Below, one piece after another: positions 26,677-36,066 of a stretch of 64,000 nt of DNA. The notes below the pieces were generated by a model. That model made no database searches and was not told the origin of the DNA. It saw only the letters and a program-made list of their open reading frames with translations. The stretch spans positions 5,520,038-5,584,037 of the forward strand of contig NZ_JACHIR010000001.1 of assembly GCF_014203355.1 (NCBI RefSeq), in the 5' to 3' direction. This DNA comes from Kutzneria kofuensis (GTDB taxonomy: Bacteria; Actinomycetota; Actinomycetes; Mycobacteriales; Pseudonocardiaceae). Position 1 is the stretch's first letter. Each line of letters begins with the position of its first letter. Made by a program: the position numbers and the translations under genes.

Positions 26677-27201
26677 ATGCCAGGTCTGACGCTGCCGGGA
26701 GTGGAGATGCGGACCTCGTTCGTCGAGGCGATGCGGGAGTTCCAGGCCGAGGGGCGCGGGCAGGAACATGACCGGTCGACCGTCGGCGACGAGATCAGGG
26801 ACAACCGCTGGGCTACCCCGGAGGGGTTCTCGGAGTTCGTGGCGGACCTGCGGGCCAAGGCCGTCGTGGAGCCCCCGCCGGGGCGAGTGCGCGGGACGAC
26901 CTGGTGGTGGTGCGAGGGCACGACCTACCTGGGGCGGATCGCGCTCCGGCACGAGCTGACGGAGTCGCTGCGCAAGAAGGGCGGCCACGTCGGCTACGAC
27001 GTCCGGCCGACGGCCCGCCGGCAGGGGCACGCCACCGCGATGCTGGCGGCGGTGCTGCCGAAGGCCCGGGAACTGGGCATCGACCGGGCCCTGATCACGT
27101 GCGACGAGGACAACATCGGCTCGCGGCGGGTGATCGAGGCCAACGGCGGCGTGCTGGAGTTCGCCGGCGACGGCATCCGCCGCTACTGGCTCGCCACCTG
27201 A
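26677..27201 (+). CDS. GNAT family N-acetyltransferase
   Basis: 174 residues. The acetyl-CoA loop is VRPTARRQGHATAML near 108-122, preceded by the GHVGYDV strand and followed by ITCDEDNIGSRRVIEANGG, the standard GNAT C-terminal block. The substrate is not predictable. ATG 26677 is chosen by fold and by its position right after the divergent VOC start. A long nested palindrome lies immediately 3'. Confidence 0.85.
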   Translation: MPGLTLPGVEMRTSFVEAMREFQAEGRGQEHDRSTVGDEIRDNRWATPEGFSEFVADLRAKAVVEPPPGRVRGTTWWWCEGTTYLGRIALRHELTESLRKKGGHVGYDVRPTARRQGHATAMLAAVLPKARELGIDRALITCDEDNIGSRRVIEANGGVLEFAGDGIRRYWLAT

Positions 27202-27202
27202 A

Positions 27203-27319
27203 CCCCGGCGAGTCCCGCTTACCGTCACACCGAATGCAAGGTTCGAGCAGAAGTGAGCCTCGAGTCTCGCTTCTGCCGGAAACCTGCATTCGGTGTGTCT
27301 GAGAGCGGGACTCGCGGGG
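27203..27319. repeat. Nested imperfect palindrome of about 117 bp
   Basis: Three concentric arm pairs: an outer pair around CGAGTCCCGCT (27209-27219) and AGCGGGACTCG (27304-27314), a middle pair CACACCGAATGCA/AACCTGCATTCGGTGTG with one bulged base, and an inner pair GCAGAAG/CTTCTGC. It lies between convergent genes, so it is at least a bidirectional terminator. Its size is closer to a small mobile or REP-like palindromic element. Confidence 0.75.
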
Positions 27320-27332
27320 GTCGACCCCGGGG

Positions 27333-28175
27333 CTAGACCGGGGACACGGTTACGCCGAGAGCGCCGGGGCCGAGGTGCGCGAACACCGCGGAACTCGCCT
27401 GGGTGAGCACGAAGTTGCGGGCGCGCGGGATCCGGGCCTTGAGCGTGTCCAGCAGCGTCACCGCCCGCTCGTCCGGGCCGTAGTGCTGCACGGCCACGTC
27501 CACCTGGTCGTTGCCGGCCCGCTTGACGGCGGCGTCCACCAGCTTCTTGATCGCACGGTCGGTGCCCAGCGCGCGGCCGGACGGCGCGACCTGGCCGTTC
27601 TTTATGGTCAGCAGCGGTTTCATCGACAGCGCGGTGCCCAGCAGCGCCTGCGCGGCCCCGATCCGCCCACCCTTGCGCAGGTACTCCAGCGTGTCCACGT
27701 AGATCAGCTCGGTGCCGGTGGAGTATCTCCGCTGGGCGGCGGCGATCACCTGCCGCACGTCCCAACCGGCGCCGGCGGCCTGGGCGGCGGCCAGCGCCGC
27801 GTACCCGAGGCTCATGCTGATCGCCGAGGTGTCCACGACGTGCACGGGCACGCTGGCCTGTGCCGCCGCCTGTCTGGCCACCTCGCACGTCTGCGACATC
27901 TTCTCCGAGATGTGCAGCGACACCACGGCATCCACGCCCTGCGCGGCGGCGTCCTGGTAGGTCCAGAAGAACGCGCCGGGATCCGGTGGCGAGGTGGACA
28001 CCGCCCTCCCGGCCTGCATGGCCTTGATCAAGTCCTCTGGCGCGACCCACGCCTCCTCGTCGAACCGATCTCCCACCTGGAGCTGTAACTGAACAACGGC
28101 CACTCCCGATGTAGCAGCCAGTTGCGGCGGAAGACAGGCGCTGGAGTCGGTCACGACGGCTACACGACGCCTCAT
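27333..28175 (-). CDS. DegV family fatty-acid-binding protein
   Basis: 280 residues. VAVVTDSSACLPP at the start, VSTSPPDPGAFF near 59-70, SLHISEKMSQTCEVA near 86-100 and the GGRIGAAQ loop near 170 are family signatures. DegV/FakB proteins bind a fatty acid and present it to a kinase (FakA) for phosphorylation. No FakA is visible in the window, so the function as FakB is inference from the family. Confidence 0.88.
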   Translation of the reverse strand: MRRRVAVVTDSSACLPPQLAATSGVAVVQLQLQVGDRFDEEAWVAPEDLIKAMQAGRAVSTSPPDPGAFFWTYQDAAAQGVDAVVSLHISEKMSQTCEVARQAAAQASVPVHVVDTSAISMSLGYAALAAAQAAGAGWDVRQVIAAAQRRYSTGTELIYVDTLEYLRKGGRIGAAQALLGTALSMKPLLTIKNGQVAPSGRALGTDRAIKKLVDAAVKRAGNDQVDVAVQHYGPDERAVTLLDTLKARIPRARNFVLTQASSAVFAHLGPGALGVTVSPV

Positions 28176-28314
28176 GGGCTAGCAGGCTATCCGGGCTCAC
28201 GCATGCCTGCATATGGGTGACGTCCGTTCGGACGTGTCGCCGTTCCCCGCGCACGCCCGTGTAGTGCGAGGATGCGCGTGAGAACTCTCACGCCACCGGA
28301 GTGCTTGCCCGCGT

Positions 28315-28342
28315 TTGCACCTGTGCTACCCGTCGGTAACAT
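28315..28342 (+). promoter_or_regulatory. Candidate etfB promoter with an internal TACC-N4-GGTA dyad
   Basis: TTGCAC (28315-28320) and TAACAT (28337-28342) are 16 nt apart, a good sigma-70-type pair, 46 bp upstream of the etfB ATG. Between them the inverted repeat TACC-CGTC-GGTA (28327-28338) overlaps the -10. TetR-type regulators of acyl-CoA metabolism often use TACC/GGTA half sites, which would fit control of electron transfer flavoprotein. Prediction only. Confidence 0.45.
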
Positions 28343-28387
28343 TCTGGGGGTTGAACAGCCCAGCGCTCAGGAGGTCGAAGGAGACCG

Positions 28388-29170
28388 ATGAACATCGTCG
28401 TCCTGGTCAAGCAGGTGCCCGACACCTACTCCGAGCGCAAGCTCGCCGACTCCGACCACACCCTGGACCGCGAGTCGGCCGACGCGGTGCTCGACGAGAT
28501 CAACGAGCGCGCCGTCGAAGAGGCGCTGCAGCTCCAGTCCGCGCACGGCGGCGAGGTCACCGTCGTCAGCGTCGGCCCGGACCGCGCCACCGACGCCATC
28601 CGCAAGGCGCTGTCCATGGGCGCCGACAAGGCCGTCCACGTCAGCGACGAGGCGCTGCACGGCACCGACGCGATCGGCACCGCCAAGGTGCTGGCCAAGG
28701 CCGTCGGCACGATCGAGGGCGTCGACCTGGTGCTGGCCGGCAACGAGGCGACCGACGGCCGCGTCGGCGCGGTGCCGGCGATGGTCGCCGAGCTGCTCGG
28801 CCTGCCCGCGCTCACCCACGCCCGCAAGGTCGAGGTGGACGGCGCAGTCGTCAAGGTCGAGCGCGAGACCGACGAGGGCGTGCTGCACCTGCAGGCCTCC
28901 CTGCCCGCGGTGATCAGCGTCAACGAGAAGATCAACGAGCCGCGCTACCCGTCCTTCAAGGGCATCATGGCCGCCAAGAAGAAGCCGGTCAGCACGCTGA
29001 CCGTCGCCGACCTCGGGGTGGACACCGCCGACCTGGGCATCGACGGCGCCTGGACCAAGGTGCTGGAGTCCGCGCCGAAGCCGCCGCGCTCGGCCGGCCA
29101 GCGCGTCGAGGACGAGGGCGACGGCGGCACGAAGGTCGCCGAGTACCTCGTCGGCCAGAAGCTGATCTGA
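28388..29170 (+). CDS. etfB: Electron transfer flavoprotein, beta subunit
   Basis: 260 residues, typical length. VLVKQVPDTY at the start, the AMP-binding region VVSVGPDRATDAIRKALSMGADKAVHV near 58-84 and VLAGNEATDGRVGAVPAMVAELLGLP near 117-142 are EtfB signatures. With EtfA it carries electrons from acyl-CoA dehydrogenases to the respiratory chain. AGGAGG lies about 10 nt before ATG. etfA follows after 25 bp, so the pair is co-transcribed. Equivalent to Rv3029c (fixA). Confidence 0.96.
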   Translation: MNIVVLVKQVPDTYSERKLADSDHTLDRESADAVLDEINERAVEEALQLQSAHGGEVTVVSVGPDRATDAIRKALSMGADKAVHVSDEALHGTDAIGTAKVLAKAVGTIEGVDLVLAGNEATDGRVGAVPAMVAELLGLPALTHARKVEVDGAVVKVERETDEGVLHLQASLPAVISVNEKINEPRYPSFKGIMAAKKKPVSTLTVADLGVDTADLGIDGAWTKVLESAPKPPRSAGQRVEDEGDGGTKVAEYLVGQKLI

Positions 29171-29195
29171 CGAGACTGACGAGGAGGAAACAGAC

Positions 29196-30158
29196 ATGGC
29201 AGAGGTCCTGGTCCTCGTCGACCACGTCGACGGCGAGGTCAAGAAGGTCACCAACGAGCTGCTCACCGCCGCCCGCCGCATCGGCGAGGCCAGCGCGGTC
29301 GTCGTCGGCGCCCCCGGCACCGCGGCGAAGCTGAAGGACGCCCTGGCCGCGCACGGCGCCGCCAAGGTGTACGTCGCCGAGTCCGAGGACGCGGCCAACC
29401 AGCTCGTCACCCCCGAGGTGGACGTGCTCGCCGCGCTGGTGGCGCAGGCGTCGCCGGCGGCCGTGCTGGTCGCCGCGTCGGCCACCGGCAAGGAGATCGC
29501 CGGCCGGCTGGCCATCCGCGTCGGCTCCGGCGTGCTCGTGGACGCCACCGAGGTCAACGCCGACGGCACCGTCGGCCAGTCCATCTTCGGCGGCGCGTAC
29601 AACGTCAAGGCGCAGGCCAGCAAGGGCGTGCCGGTGATCTCGGTGCGGCCGGGCGCGATCGAGGCGGAGAACGTCGAGGGCGCGGCGGCCGAGGAGGCCG
29701 TGGCGGTGCCGGCGGCGGCCAACGCGGCCGCGGTCGTCACGATCACCAGCCGCGAGCCGCTGGCCGCGGGCGACCGCCCCGAGCTGACCGAGGCCTCGGT
29801 GGTCGTCTCCGGCGGCCGCGGCGTGGCCAGCGCGGAGAACTTCGCTGTGGTGGAGAAGCTGGCCGACGCCCTGGGCGGCGCGGTCGGCGCGTCCCGCGCG
29901 GCCGTCGACTCCGGCTACTACCCGCACCAGTTCCAGGTCGGCCAGACCGGCAAGACGGTGTCCCCGCAGCTGTACATCGCGCTGGGCATCTCCGGCGCCA
30001 TCCAGCACCGGGCCGGCATGCAGACGTCCAAGACGATCGTCGCGGTGAACAAGGACCCGGAGGCGCCGATCTTCGAGATCGCCGACTTCGGCGTGGTCGG
30101 CGACCTGTTCAAGGTCGCCCCGCAGCTCACCGAGGAAGTCGCCAAGCGTAAGGGCTGA
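29196..30158 (+). CDS. etfA: Electron transfer flavoprotein, alpha subunit
   Basis: 320 residues. The N-terminal domain covers 1-190. The FAD domain has [14 protein letters not shown] near 207 and the signature [49 protein letters not shown] from about 252, including the QHRAG FAD loop. Forms the ETF dimer with EtfB. AGGAGG lies 8 nt upstream. Two hairpins follow the gene. Confidence 0.96.
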   Translation: MAEVLVLVDHVDGEVKKVTNELLTAARRIGEASAVVVGAPGTAAKLKDALAAHGAAKVYVAESEDAANQLVTPEVDVLAALVAQASPAAVLVAASATGKEIAGRLAIRVGSGVLVDATEVNADGTVGQSIFGGAYNVKAQASKGVPVISVRPGAIEAENVEGAAAEEAVAVPAAANAAAVVTITSREPLAAGDRPELTEASVVVSGGRGVASAENFAVVEKLADALGGAVGASRAAVDSGYYPHQFQVGQTGKTVSPQLYIALGISGAIQHRAGMQTSKTIVAVNKDPEAPIFEIADFGVVGDLFKVAPQLTEEVAKRKG

Positions 30159-30211
30159 GATGTTTTCCGAGTCGGGGGCGGTTCCCATTAACACGGGAAT
30201 TGCCGGGCTCT

Positions 30212-30279
30212 GGGCGACGTGTGTCCGCGGAACACGCGGACCACGTCGCCCGTTCACTCAACTGGGGGACGACCCCCAG
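30212..30279 (+). terminator. Double hairpin terminator after etfBA
   Basis: A 17-18-bp imperfect stem (30212-30229 with 30235-30251, one bulged base) is followed by a perfect 7-bp stem CTGGGGG-ACGA-CCCCCAG (30262-30279). Confidence 0.7.
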
Positions 30280-30402
30280 ACCCCCGAGATTCATATCTGC
30301 TTCACGCTGAATTCACGTCGACCGGCAATTAGCGCAACCGTCATTTTCGTGTAAACGGACATACCCTTCGGAGTAGGGGGCGCCCCGGGTACACCAGAAC
30401 CC

Positions 30403-31167
30403 ATGACGCGGTCGCAACTGCTGGTCAGCAGCCCGGAAACGGCTCCGGGCACGCCTCGTTACTCCCTTCTCGTGGCACGCGACAACGAGGAGGTGCGCGC
30501 CGCACAACGGCTGCGGCACCTGGTTTTCGCCGAGGAAATGGGCGCCACGCTGCATTCCATCGCCGACGGAGTGGACGCCGACGAGTTCGACGAGCGCTGC
30601 GACCACCTGGTCGTCCGCGAGGACGAGACCGGCGAGATCGTCGGCACCTACCGGATGCTGCCGCCGGAGTACGCCGACGGCGGCCTGTACTCCGAGACCG
30701 AGTTCGACCTGCGCAACCTGGCCGCGCTGCGGCCGGCTCTGGTCGAGACCGGTCGCTCCTGCGTGCACCCGGACCACCGCAACGGCTCGGTGGTCGGCCT
30801 GGTCTGGGCCGGCATCGCCCGCTACATGCTGCTCTCCGGCCACAAGTGGCTCGCCGGCTGCGCCTCGGTGCCGCTGGCCGACGGCGGCTCGTACGCCGCG
30901 GGCGTCTGGACCGCGGTCTCCGCGAAGTACATCTCGCCGGAGGAGTACCGCGTCAGGCCGCTCAACCCGTGGGACCCGGAGTCGGTCGAGGCCCCGCAGC
31001 GCACGGTGATTCCGCCGCTGCTGAAGGGCTACCTGCGGCTGGGCGCCTGGATCTGCGGCCGCCCCGCCCACGACCCGGACTTCGGCGTCGCCGACCTGTT
31101 CGTGCTGCTCTCCATGGAGCGCGTCGACCAGCGGTACCTCAAGTTCTTCCTGGGCCAGACGGCATGA
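30403..31167 (+). CDS. OlsB-like GNAT acyltransferase (ornithine N-acyltransferase family)
   Basis: 254 residues. The protein has the hemolysin/OlsB-type GNAT layout: AAQRLRHLVFAEEMGA near 34, YRMLPPE near 84, EFDLRNL near 101 and ETGRSCVHPDHRNGSVVGLVWAGIARYM near 119. OlsB proteins transfer a 3-hydroxyacyl chain from ACP to the amino group of ornithine. The next gene, overlapping by 4 bp, is a PlsC-type acyltransferase, the partner expected for OlsA. The equivalent pair in M. tuberculosis is Rv3027c-Rv3026c. Ornithine-lipid synthesis is likely but not proven; another amino acid or amine could be the acceptor. Confidence 0.78.
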   Translation: MTRSQLLVSSPETAPGTPRYSLLVARDNEEVRAAQRLRHLVFAEEMGATLHSIADGVDADEFDERCDHLVVREDETGEIVGTYRMLPPEYADGGLYSETEFDLRNLAALRPALVETGRSCVHPDHRNGSVVGLVWAGIARYMLLSGHKWLAGCASVPLADGGSYAAGVWTAVSAKYISPEEYRVRPLNPWDPESVEAPQRTVIPPLLKGYLRLGAWICGRPAHDPDFGVADLFVLLSMERVDQRYLKFFLGQTA

Positions 31168-32033
31168 GCGCGCACCCCTGGATGCCGCAGTCGCCGTGCG
31201 GCCCGAGCTGTGTCACCGGCGGGCAGTTCCGCCGGGTGTCGATCGTGCGCGTGGCGCTGCGCGTGCTGTCGGCATTGGCGGTGCTGTTGTCCGGGCTGCT
31301 GGTCGTCGCGGCGAAGCCGGTGCTGCGGGCCAACACCCGGCTCGTCGTGCGCCGCTGGTTCGCCTCGCTGGTGCGGGCCTTCGGCGTCCGCATCGAGGTG
31401 CACGGCGAGCCGAAGTTCCAGGCCACGCCCGGCCGTGGCGTGCTGGTGGTCAGCAACCACGTGTCCTGGCTGGACTCGCTGGTGCTCAACGCCGTGCAGC
31501 CGATGGCGATGGTGGCCAAGCTGGACATCAAGGGCTGGCCGCTGCTCGGCGGCCTGATCTCCGCCGCCGGTTCGGTGTTCATCGACCGGGAACGGCTGTC
31601 CCGGCTGCCGCGCACGGTGTCGGAGCTGAGCGAGGCGCTGCGGGCCGGCCTGGCCATCGGCGCCAACCCCGAGGGCACCACCTGGTGCGGCATCTCGTCG
31701 GGACGGTTCCGTCCGGCGCTGCTGCAGTCCGCCTTGGACGCCGGCGTTCCCGTGCGCCCGGTGGCGATCCGCTACCGCGTCGTCGACGGCACGACCGCCC
31801 GTCCCGCGGCTTTTGTCGGAACCGAGGACCTCGTGACCGCCATGCGACGGGCGCTCAGGCTCCGTGGGCTGGTCGTCGAGGTGCACGTGCTGCCGGAGAT
31901 CGCCCCCGGCCGCGCGGACAATCGGCGTGACCTGGCCGGACTGGCCGAGGCCGAGGTGGCGGGGGCGCTCGGCACCACAGTTGCCTCGCACACCGTGCCT
32001 GTTGGAAATGGACTGGACTTTCAGCGTGCTTGA
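31164..32033 (+). CDS. PlsC/OlsA-like 1-acyl-glycerophosphate-type acyltransferase
   Basis: 289 residues. One N-terminal membrane segment (about 28-50), then the acyltransferase motifs NHVSWLD (HX4D, near 98), FIDRER near 140, NPEGTTW near 174 and VPVRPVAIRY near 202. ATGA overlap with the OlsB-like gene shows coupling. In that context it may O-acylate lyso-ornithine lipid; otherwise it makes phosphatidic acid. Inner membrane, cytoplasmic face. Confidence 0.82.
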   Translation: MSAHPWMPQSPCGPSCVTGGQFRRVSIVRVALRVLSALAVLLSGLLVVAAKPVLRANTRLVVRRWFASLVRAFGVRIEVHGEPKFQATPGRGVLVVSNHVSWLDSLVLNAVQPMAMVAKLDIKGWPLLGGLISAAGSVFIDRERLSRLPRTVSELSEALRAGLAIGANPEGTTWCGISSGRFRPALLQSALDAGVPVRPVAIRYRVVDGTTARPAAFVGTEDLVTAMRRALRLRGLVVEVHVLPEIAPGRADNRRDLAGLAEAEVAGALGTTVASHTVPVGNGLDFQRA

Positions 32034-32050
32034 GGTTGCACAGTAGACGG

Positions 32051-33412
32051 GTGACCGTTGTAGGGGAGACGACGAAGAAGCCGAGCGTGCTGTGGGCGCC
32101 GGACCGTCGAGCAGCCACCACCGGCCTGCTGTTGCTGGTGACGCTGGCCGCATTCGAGCAGATGGGCGTGAGCACGGCTCTGCCGACGCTGGTGCACGAC
32201 CTGCACGGCGAGTCGCTGTACTCGTGGCCGTTCACCATGTTCCTGGCGACCGAGGTGGTCGGGAACGTGCTGGGCGGCCGCTTGTGCGACCGCCGTGGGC
32301 CGGCGCTGGTGCTGATGACCGGGCCGCTGTTGTTCGCGCTGGGACTGGTGGTGGCCGGCAGCGCGCAGGAGATGACGCAGCTGCTGATCGGCCGTGCGTT
32401 GCAGGGCGTGGGCGGCGGGGCGCAGGTCGTCGCGCTGTACGTGATGATCGCGATGGTGTTCCCGGAGCGCGACCGGCCGGTCGCCTTCGGCGCGCTGTCC
32501 GCGGCCTGGGTGGTGCCGTCGCTGGTGGGGCCGACCATCGCCGGCCTGATCACCCAGTACCTGAACTGGCGGTGGATCTTCCTCGGCCTGGCGCCGCTGG
32601 TGCTGATCGGCTGGGGACTGGTGGTGCTCGTGCTGCGCCGGCTGCCGGCGTTCGAACCGGCGGAATCGGGGCGGCGCCGCCGCGGGCTGACCCTCGCCGC
32701 CGTGGCCGCCGCGATCGGACTGGCCGTGCTGAGCTGGGCCGGCGACCACCCGAACGCCGTCGGCATCGTGGTTGTCGTGCTGGGGCTGGCCCTGCTCGTG
32801 CCGGCGCTGCTGGTGCTGCTGCCGAAGGGGACGCTGGTCGTCCGCGCCGGCCTGCCCAGCGTGGTGCTGGCCCGGAGCCTGCTGTCCGGCGCGTTCTTCG
32901 GCAGCCAGATCTTCCTGCCGCTGGTGTTGCAGCAGGTGCACGGCTTCACGCCGGCACTGGCCGGCGTGCCGCTGACGGTCTCGGCACTGGGCTGGTCGGC
33001 GGCATCGTGGTGGCAGGCCCGGCACCCGGACCTGTTCCGGCCGCTGCTGATGCGACGCGGGTTCCTGCTCATCACTCTGGGGCTGGTGCTGGTGACGTTC
33101 GTCGCACCCGTTTGGGGGCCGCCGTGGCTGGCCGCGCCGGCCTGGGTGTTCGCCGGCATGGGCATGGGGCTGGCCGTGTCCAGCGCGTCCGTGCTGGTGC
33201 TGGGTCTGTCAGCGGAGGCCGACCGCGGCTTCAACTCGGCGGCGCTGCAGCTGTCCGACCTGTTCGGGCAGTCCGTGTTCGTCGGGCTCGGCGGCGTGCT
33301 GGTGGCGCTGCTGGGACCGACCCTGGGCTGGTCGCCGCTGAACGCCGTGCTGGCCGCGTGCACTCTGTTCGGGGCGCTGGTGGTGAGCCGTCGGGCCGCA
33401 AGCCATTCGTGA
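32051..33412 (+). CDS. MFS transporter
   Basis: About 453 residues with 12 or more hydrophobic helices. [12 protein letters not shown] near 80 is the loop 2-3 motif, and [34 protein letters not shown] near 115-148 resembles the DHA2 drug-efflux group. The predicted role is proton-driven export; the substrate is unknown. Start uncertain: GTG 32051, or TTG 32030 overlapping the acyltransferase stop. Same strand as and close behind the acyltransferases, so possibly the same operon. Confidence 0.8.
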   Translation: MTVVGETTKKPSVLWAPDRRAATTGLLLLVTLAAFEQMGVSTALPTLVHDLHGESLYSWPFTMFLATEVVGNVLGGRLCDRRGPALVLMTGPLLFALGLVVAGSAQEMTQLLIGRALQGVGGGAQVVALYVMIAMVFPERDRPVAFGALSAAWVVPSLVGPTIAGLITQYLNWRWIFLGLAPLVLIGWGLVVLVLRRLPAFEPAESGRRRRGLTLAAVAAAIGLAVLSWAGDHPNAVGIVVVVLGLALLVPALLVLLPKGTLVVRAGLPSVVLARSLLSGAFFGSQIFLPLVLQQVHGFTPALAGVPLTVSALGWSAASWWQARHPDLFRPLLMRRGFLLITLGLVLVTFVAPVWGPPWLAAPAWVFAGMGMGLAVSSASVLVLGLSAEADRGFNSAALQLSDLFGQSVFVGLGGVLVALLGPTLGWSPLNAVLAACTLFGALVVSRRAASHS

Positions 33413-33446
33413 ACAGTCACGCGGACGGGCTACCCTGGTGACCGCG

Positions 33447-34607
33447 ATGGCTTATCTCGACCATGCCGCCACCACTCCCATGCTTCCGCAGGCAGTGGCG
33501 GCGATGACCGAGGCGTTGTCCACCCTGGGCAACGCCTCGTCGCTGCACACCTCCGGCCGCCGCGCCCGGCGCGCCGTCGAGGAGGCCCGGGAGGACATCG
33601 CCGACGCGCTGGGCGCCCGGCCGTCCGAGGTGATCTTCACCGCCGGCGGCACCGAGAGCGACAACCTGGCTGTCAAGGGCATCTACTGGGCCCGGGAGAA
33701 GCCCCGTGTGCTGGCCTCGACCGTGGAGCACCACGCGGTGCTGGACGCCGTGCAGTGGCTCGGCGAGGACGCAGTCGGGTGGCTCGAGGTCGACTCGGTC
33801 GGCCGGGTGCAGCCCTCGGTTCTGGAGGCGGCGCTGGACGACGGCGTGGGTCTCGTGACGGTGATGTGGGCCAACAACGAGGTCGGCACCGTCAACCCGA
33901 TCCCCGAGCTGGCCGAGATCGCCGCCGGCCGTGGCGTGCCGCTGCACACCGACGCCGTGCAGGCGGTCGGGTCGGTGCCGGTGAACTTCGCCGAGTCGGG
34001 GGCGTCCGCGCTGACGCTGACCGGGCACAAGCTGGGCGGCCCGTACGGGGTCGGCGCGCTGCTGCTGAAGCGGGACGTCAAGTGCACGCCGCTGCTGCAC
34101 GGCGGCGGGCAGGAGCGGGACGTGCACTCCGGGACGTTGAACGTGCCGGCGATCGTCGGTTTCGCCGCCGCGGTGCGGGCGTCGGTCGAGGACGACTCGG
34201 CTCGGGTTCGGGCGTTGCGGGACGAGCTGATCGCGGCCGTGCGGCAGGTCGTGCCCGACGCCGTGCTGAACGGCGACCCGGTGAACCGGCTGCCCGGCAA
34301 CGCGCACTTCACGTTCCCCGGCTGCGAGGGCGACAGTCTGCTGATGTTGTTGGACGCCAAGGGAATCGAGTGTTCCACTGGTTCGGCGTGCACGGCCGGT
34401 GTCGCGCAGCCCAGCCACGTGCTGCTGGCGATGGGCGTGGACCCCGCGGCCGCCCGTGGCTCCTTGCGGTTCTCCCTCGGGCACACCTCGACCGCCGCCG
34501 ATGTCGCCGCTCTGGCGGAGGCGATCGGACCGGCGGTGGAGCGGGCCCGGAACGCGGGGATCGCCGGCATGCGGCGGCGTGCCACGGCTTCCAGGGTGAG
34601 GATGTGA
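33447..34607 (+). CDS. Cysteine desulfurase (IscS/NifS family)
   Basis: 386 residues. YLDHAATTP opens the protein. The PLP lysine is Lys195 (LTGHKLGGP), and the persulfide-forming Cys315 lies in STGSACTAG. It supplies sulfur, here most directly to the tRNA thiolase mnmA that follows after 2 bp; Fe-S assembly is another use. ATG 33447 is chosen; GTG 33438 is possible. Equivalent to Rv3025c. Confidence 0.92.
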   Translation: MAYLDHAATTPMLPQAVAAMTEALSTLGNASSLHTSGRRARRAVEEAREDIADALGARPSEVIFTAGGTESDNLAVKGIYWAREKPRVLASTVEHHAVLDAVQWLGEDAVGWLEVDSVGRVQPSVLEAALDDGVGLVTVMWANNEVGTVNPIPELAEIAAGRGVPLHTDAVQAVGSVPVNFAESGASALTLTGHKLGGPYGVGALLLKRDVKCTPLLHGGGQERDVHSGTLNVPAIVGFAAAVRASVEDDSARVRALRDELIAAVRQVVPDAVLNGDPVNRLPGNAHFTFPGCEGDSLLMLLDAKGIECSTGSACTAGVAQPSHVLLAMGVDPAAARGSLRFSLGHTSTAADVAALAEAIGPAVERARNAGIAGMRRRATASRVRM

Positions 34608-34609
34608 CG

Positions 34610-35680
34610 ATGCGGGTACTTGCGGCGATGAGCGGCGGCGTGGATTCCGCCGTGGCCGCGGCGCGGGCCGTGGCCGCCGGGCACGAGGTCGTCGGCGTGC
34701 ACCTGGCGCTGTCGGCCAAGCCGGGGACGCTGCGCACCGGCGCTCGGGGCTGCTGCACCGTCGAGGACGCCCACGACGCTCGGCGGGCCGCCGACGTGCT
34801 CGGGATTCCGTTCTACGTCTGGGACTTCGCCGAGCGGTTCACCGAGGACGTGATCGAGGACTTCGTCGCCGAGTACGCCGCCGGGCGGACGCCCAACCCG
34901 TGCCTGCGCTGCAACGAGAAGATCAAGTTCGAGGCGCTGCTGGACAAGGCCATCGCCCTGGGCTTCGACGCCGTCTGCACCGGCCACTACGCCCAGCTGT
35001 CCACTGTGGATGGCCGACCGGAGCTGCGTCGGGCCGTCGACGCCGGCAAGGACCAGTCGTACGTGCTGGCGTCCCTGACCGAGGACCAGTTGGCGCACGC
35101 CATGTTCCCGCTCGGCGACACCGTCAAGGAACAGGTCCGGGAAGAGGCCGCCGCTCGCGGGCTGGCCGTCGCCGCCAAGCCCGACAGCCACGACATCTGC
35201 TTCATTCCCGACGGCGACACCCGGTCGTTCCTGACCAAGCGCCTAGGTGAGCAGGCCGGCGAGCTCGTCGACGCCGAGACCGGCGCCGTGCTCGGTCGGC
35301 ACACCGGCGTGCACGGTTTCACCGTCGGACAGCGGCACGGTCTCGGCATCGACGCCCCCGCCCCCGACGGCCGGCCCCGCTATGTGCTGTCCCTGGAGCC
35401 CGTCAGCGGCACCGTCCGTGTCGGCTCCTCCGACAAGCTCGCCGTGACGGGGATCGACGCCTCCCGCCCGGTCGTTCACGCCCCTTGGTCCGGCCTCGTC
35501 GAGTGCACCGCCCAGGTCCGCGCCCATGGCGGCGTCGCCCCCGCTGTCGCCGAGTTCGTCGACGGTTCCGTGCAGGTCACCCTCCGGGAGCCCCTCCGCG
35601 GCGTCGCCCCCGGCCAGGCCGTCGTGCTCTACCGCGACGATGTCGTTCTCGCCAGCGCCACCATCACCAGGACCCACTGA
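34610..35680 (+). CDS. mnmA: tRNA 2-thiouridylase MnmA
   Basis: 356 residues. The PP-loop is [11 protein letters not shown] at 7-17. The catalytic pair is Cys98 (NPCLRCN) and Cys197 ([10 protein letters not shown]). GHYAQL near 125 and VGQRHGLGI near 243 are further family marks. It makes s2U34 in tRNAs for Lys, Glu and Gln using sulfur from the cysteine desulfurase. GAGG lies 8 nt upstream of ATG. The stop overlaps the next start by one base (TGATG). Confidence 0.95.
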   Translation: MRVLAAMSGGVDSAVAAARAVAAGHEVVGVHLALSAKPGTLRTGARGCCTVEDAHDARRAADVLGIPFYVWDFAERFTEDVIEDFVAEYAAGRTPNPCLRCNEKIKFEALLDKAIALGFDAVCTGHYAQLSTVDGRPELRRAVDAGKDQSYVLASLTEDQLAHAMFPLGDTVKEQVREEAAARGLAVAAKPDSHDICFIPDGDTRSFLTKRLGEQAGELVDAETGAVLGRHTGVHGFTVGQRHGLGIDAPAPDGRPRYVLSLEPVSGTVRVGSSDKLAVTGIDASRPVVHAPWSGLVECTAQVRAHGGVAPAVAEFVDGSVQVTLREPLRGVAPGQAVVLYRDDVVLASATITRTH

Positions 35681-36000
35681 TGCGCCGCATCTGCTTCCTC
35701 CTCCGCGTCCGCCCCGACCGGCTGGCGGAGTACCGCGAACGCCACGCCAACGTCTGGCCCGAGATGCGCCAGGCCCTTCGCGAGACCGGGTGGGGCAACT
35801 ACACCCTGTTCCTCGCCGAGGACGGCCTCCTCGTCGGCTACCTCGAGACCGACGACTTCGACGCCGCCCGCGCCGGCATGGAAGCCCGCGAGGTCAACGC
35901 CCGCTGGCAAGCCGAAATGGCCGAGTTCTTCGTGGCGCTGGACGGCTCCCGCCCCGACGAGGCCATGAAGCCGCTGGACGAGGTCTTCCACCTCGACTGA
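35680..36000 (+). CDS. L-rhamnose mutarotase (RhaM/RhaU) family protein
   Basis: 106 residues, the family length. RRICFLLRVRPDRLAEYRERHANVWPEM has the Tyr/His pair of RhaM, and the end carries the expected LDEVFHLD. The enzyme interconverts rhamnose anomers. It overlaps the mnmA stop by 1 bp, yet no other rhamnose gene is visible, so a housekeeping or different sugar role is possible. Confidence 0.85.
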   Translation: MRRICFLLRVRPDRLAEYRERHANVWPEMRQALRETGWGNYTLFLAEDGLLVGYLETDDFDAARAGMEAREVNARWQAEMAEFFVALDGSRPDEAMKPLDEVFHLD

Positions 36001-36007
36001 GTTTTCG

Positions 36008-36024
36008 GCGCGCGTTCCGCGCGC
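36008..36024. terminator. 7-bp GC hairpin between convergent genes
   Basis: GCGCGCG-TTC-CGCGCGC between the RhaM-like gene and the convergent gene at 36067. Confidence 0.5.
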
Positions 36025-36066
36025 GGCTCGGCCTCGCGACTCCGACTCACCGGGCATCTCCTCGGC

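Noticed and set aside
26230-28254. A 674-residue extension of the VOC protein
   Set aside because: The extra part runs antisense to GNAT and overlaps DegV in another frame, with Arg/Gly-rich composition.
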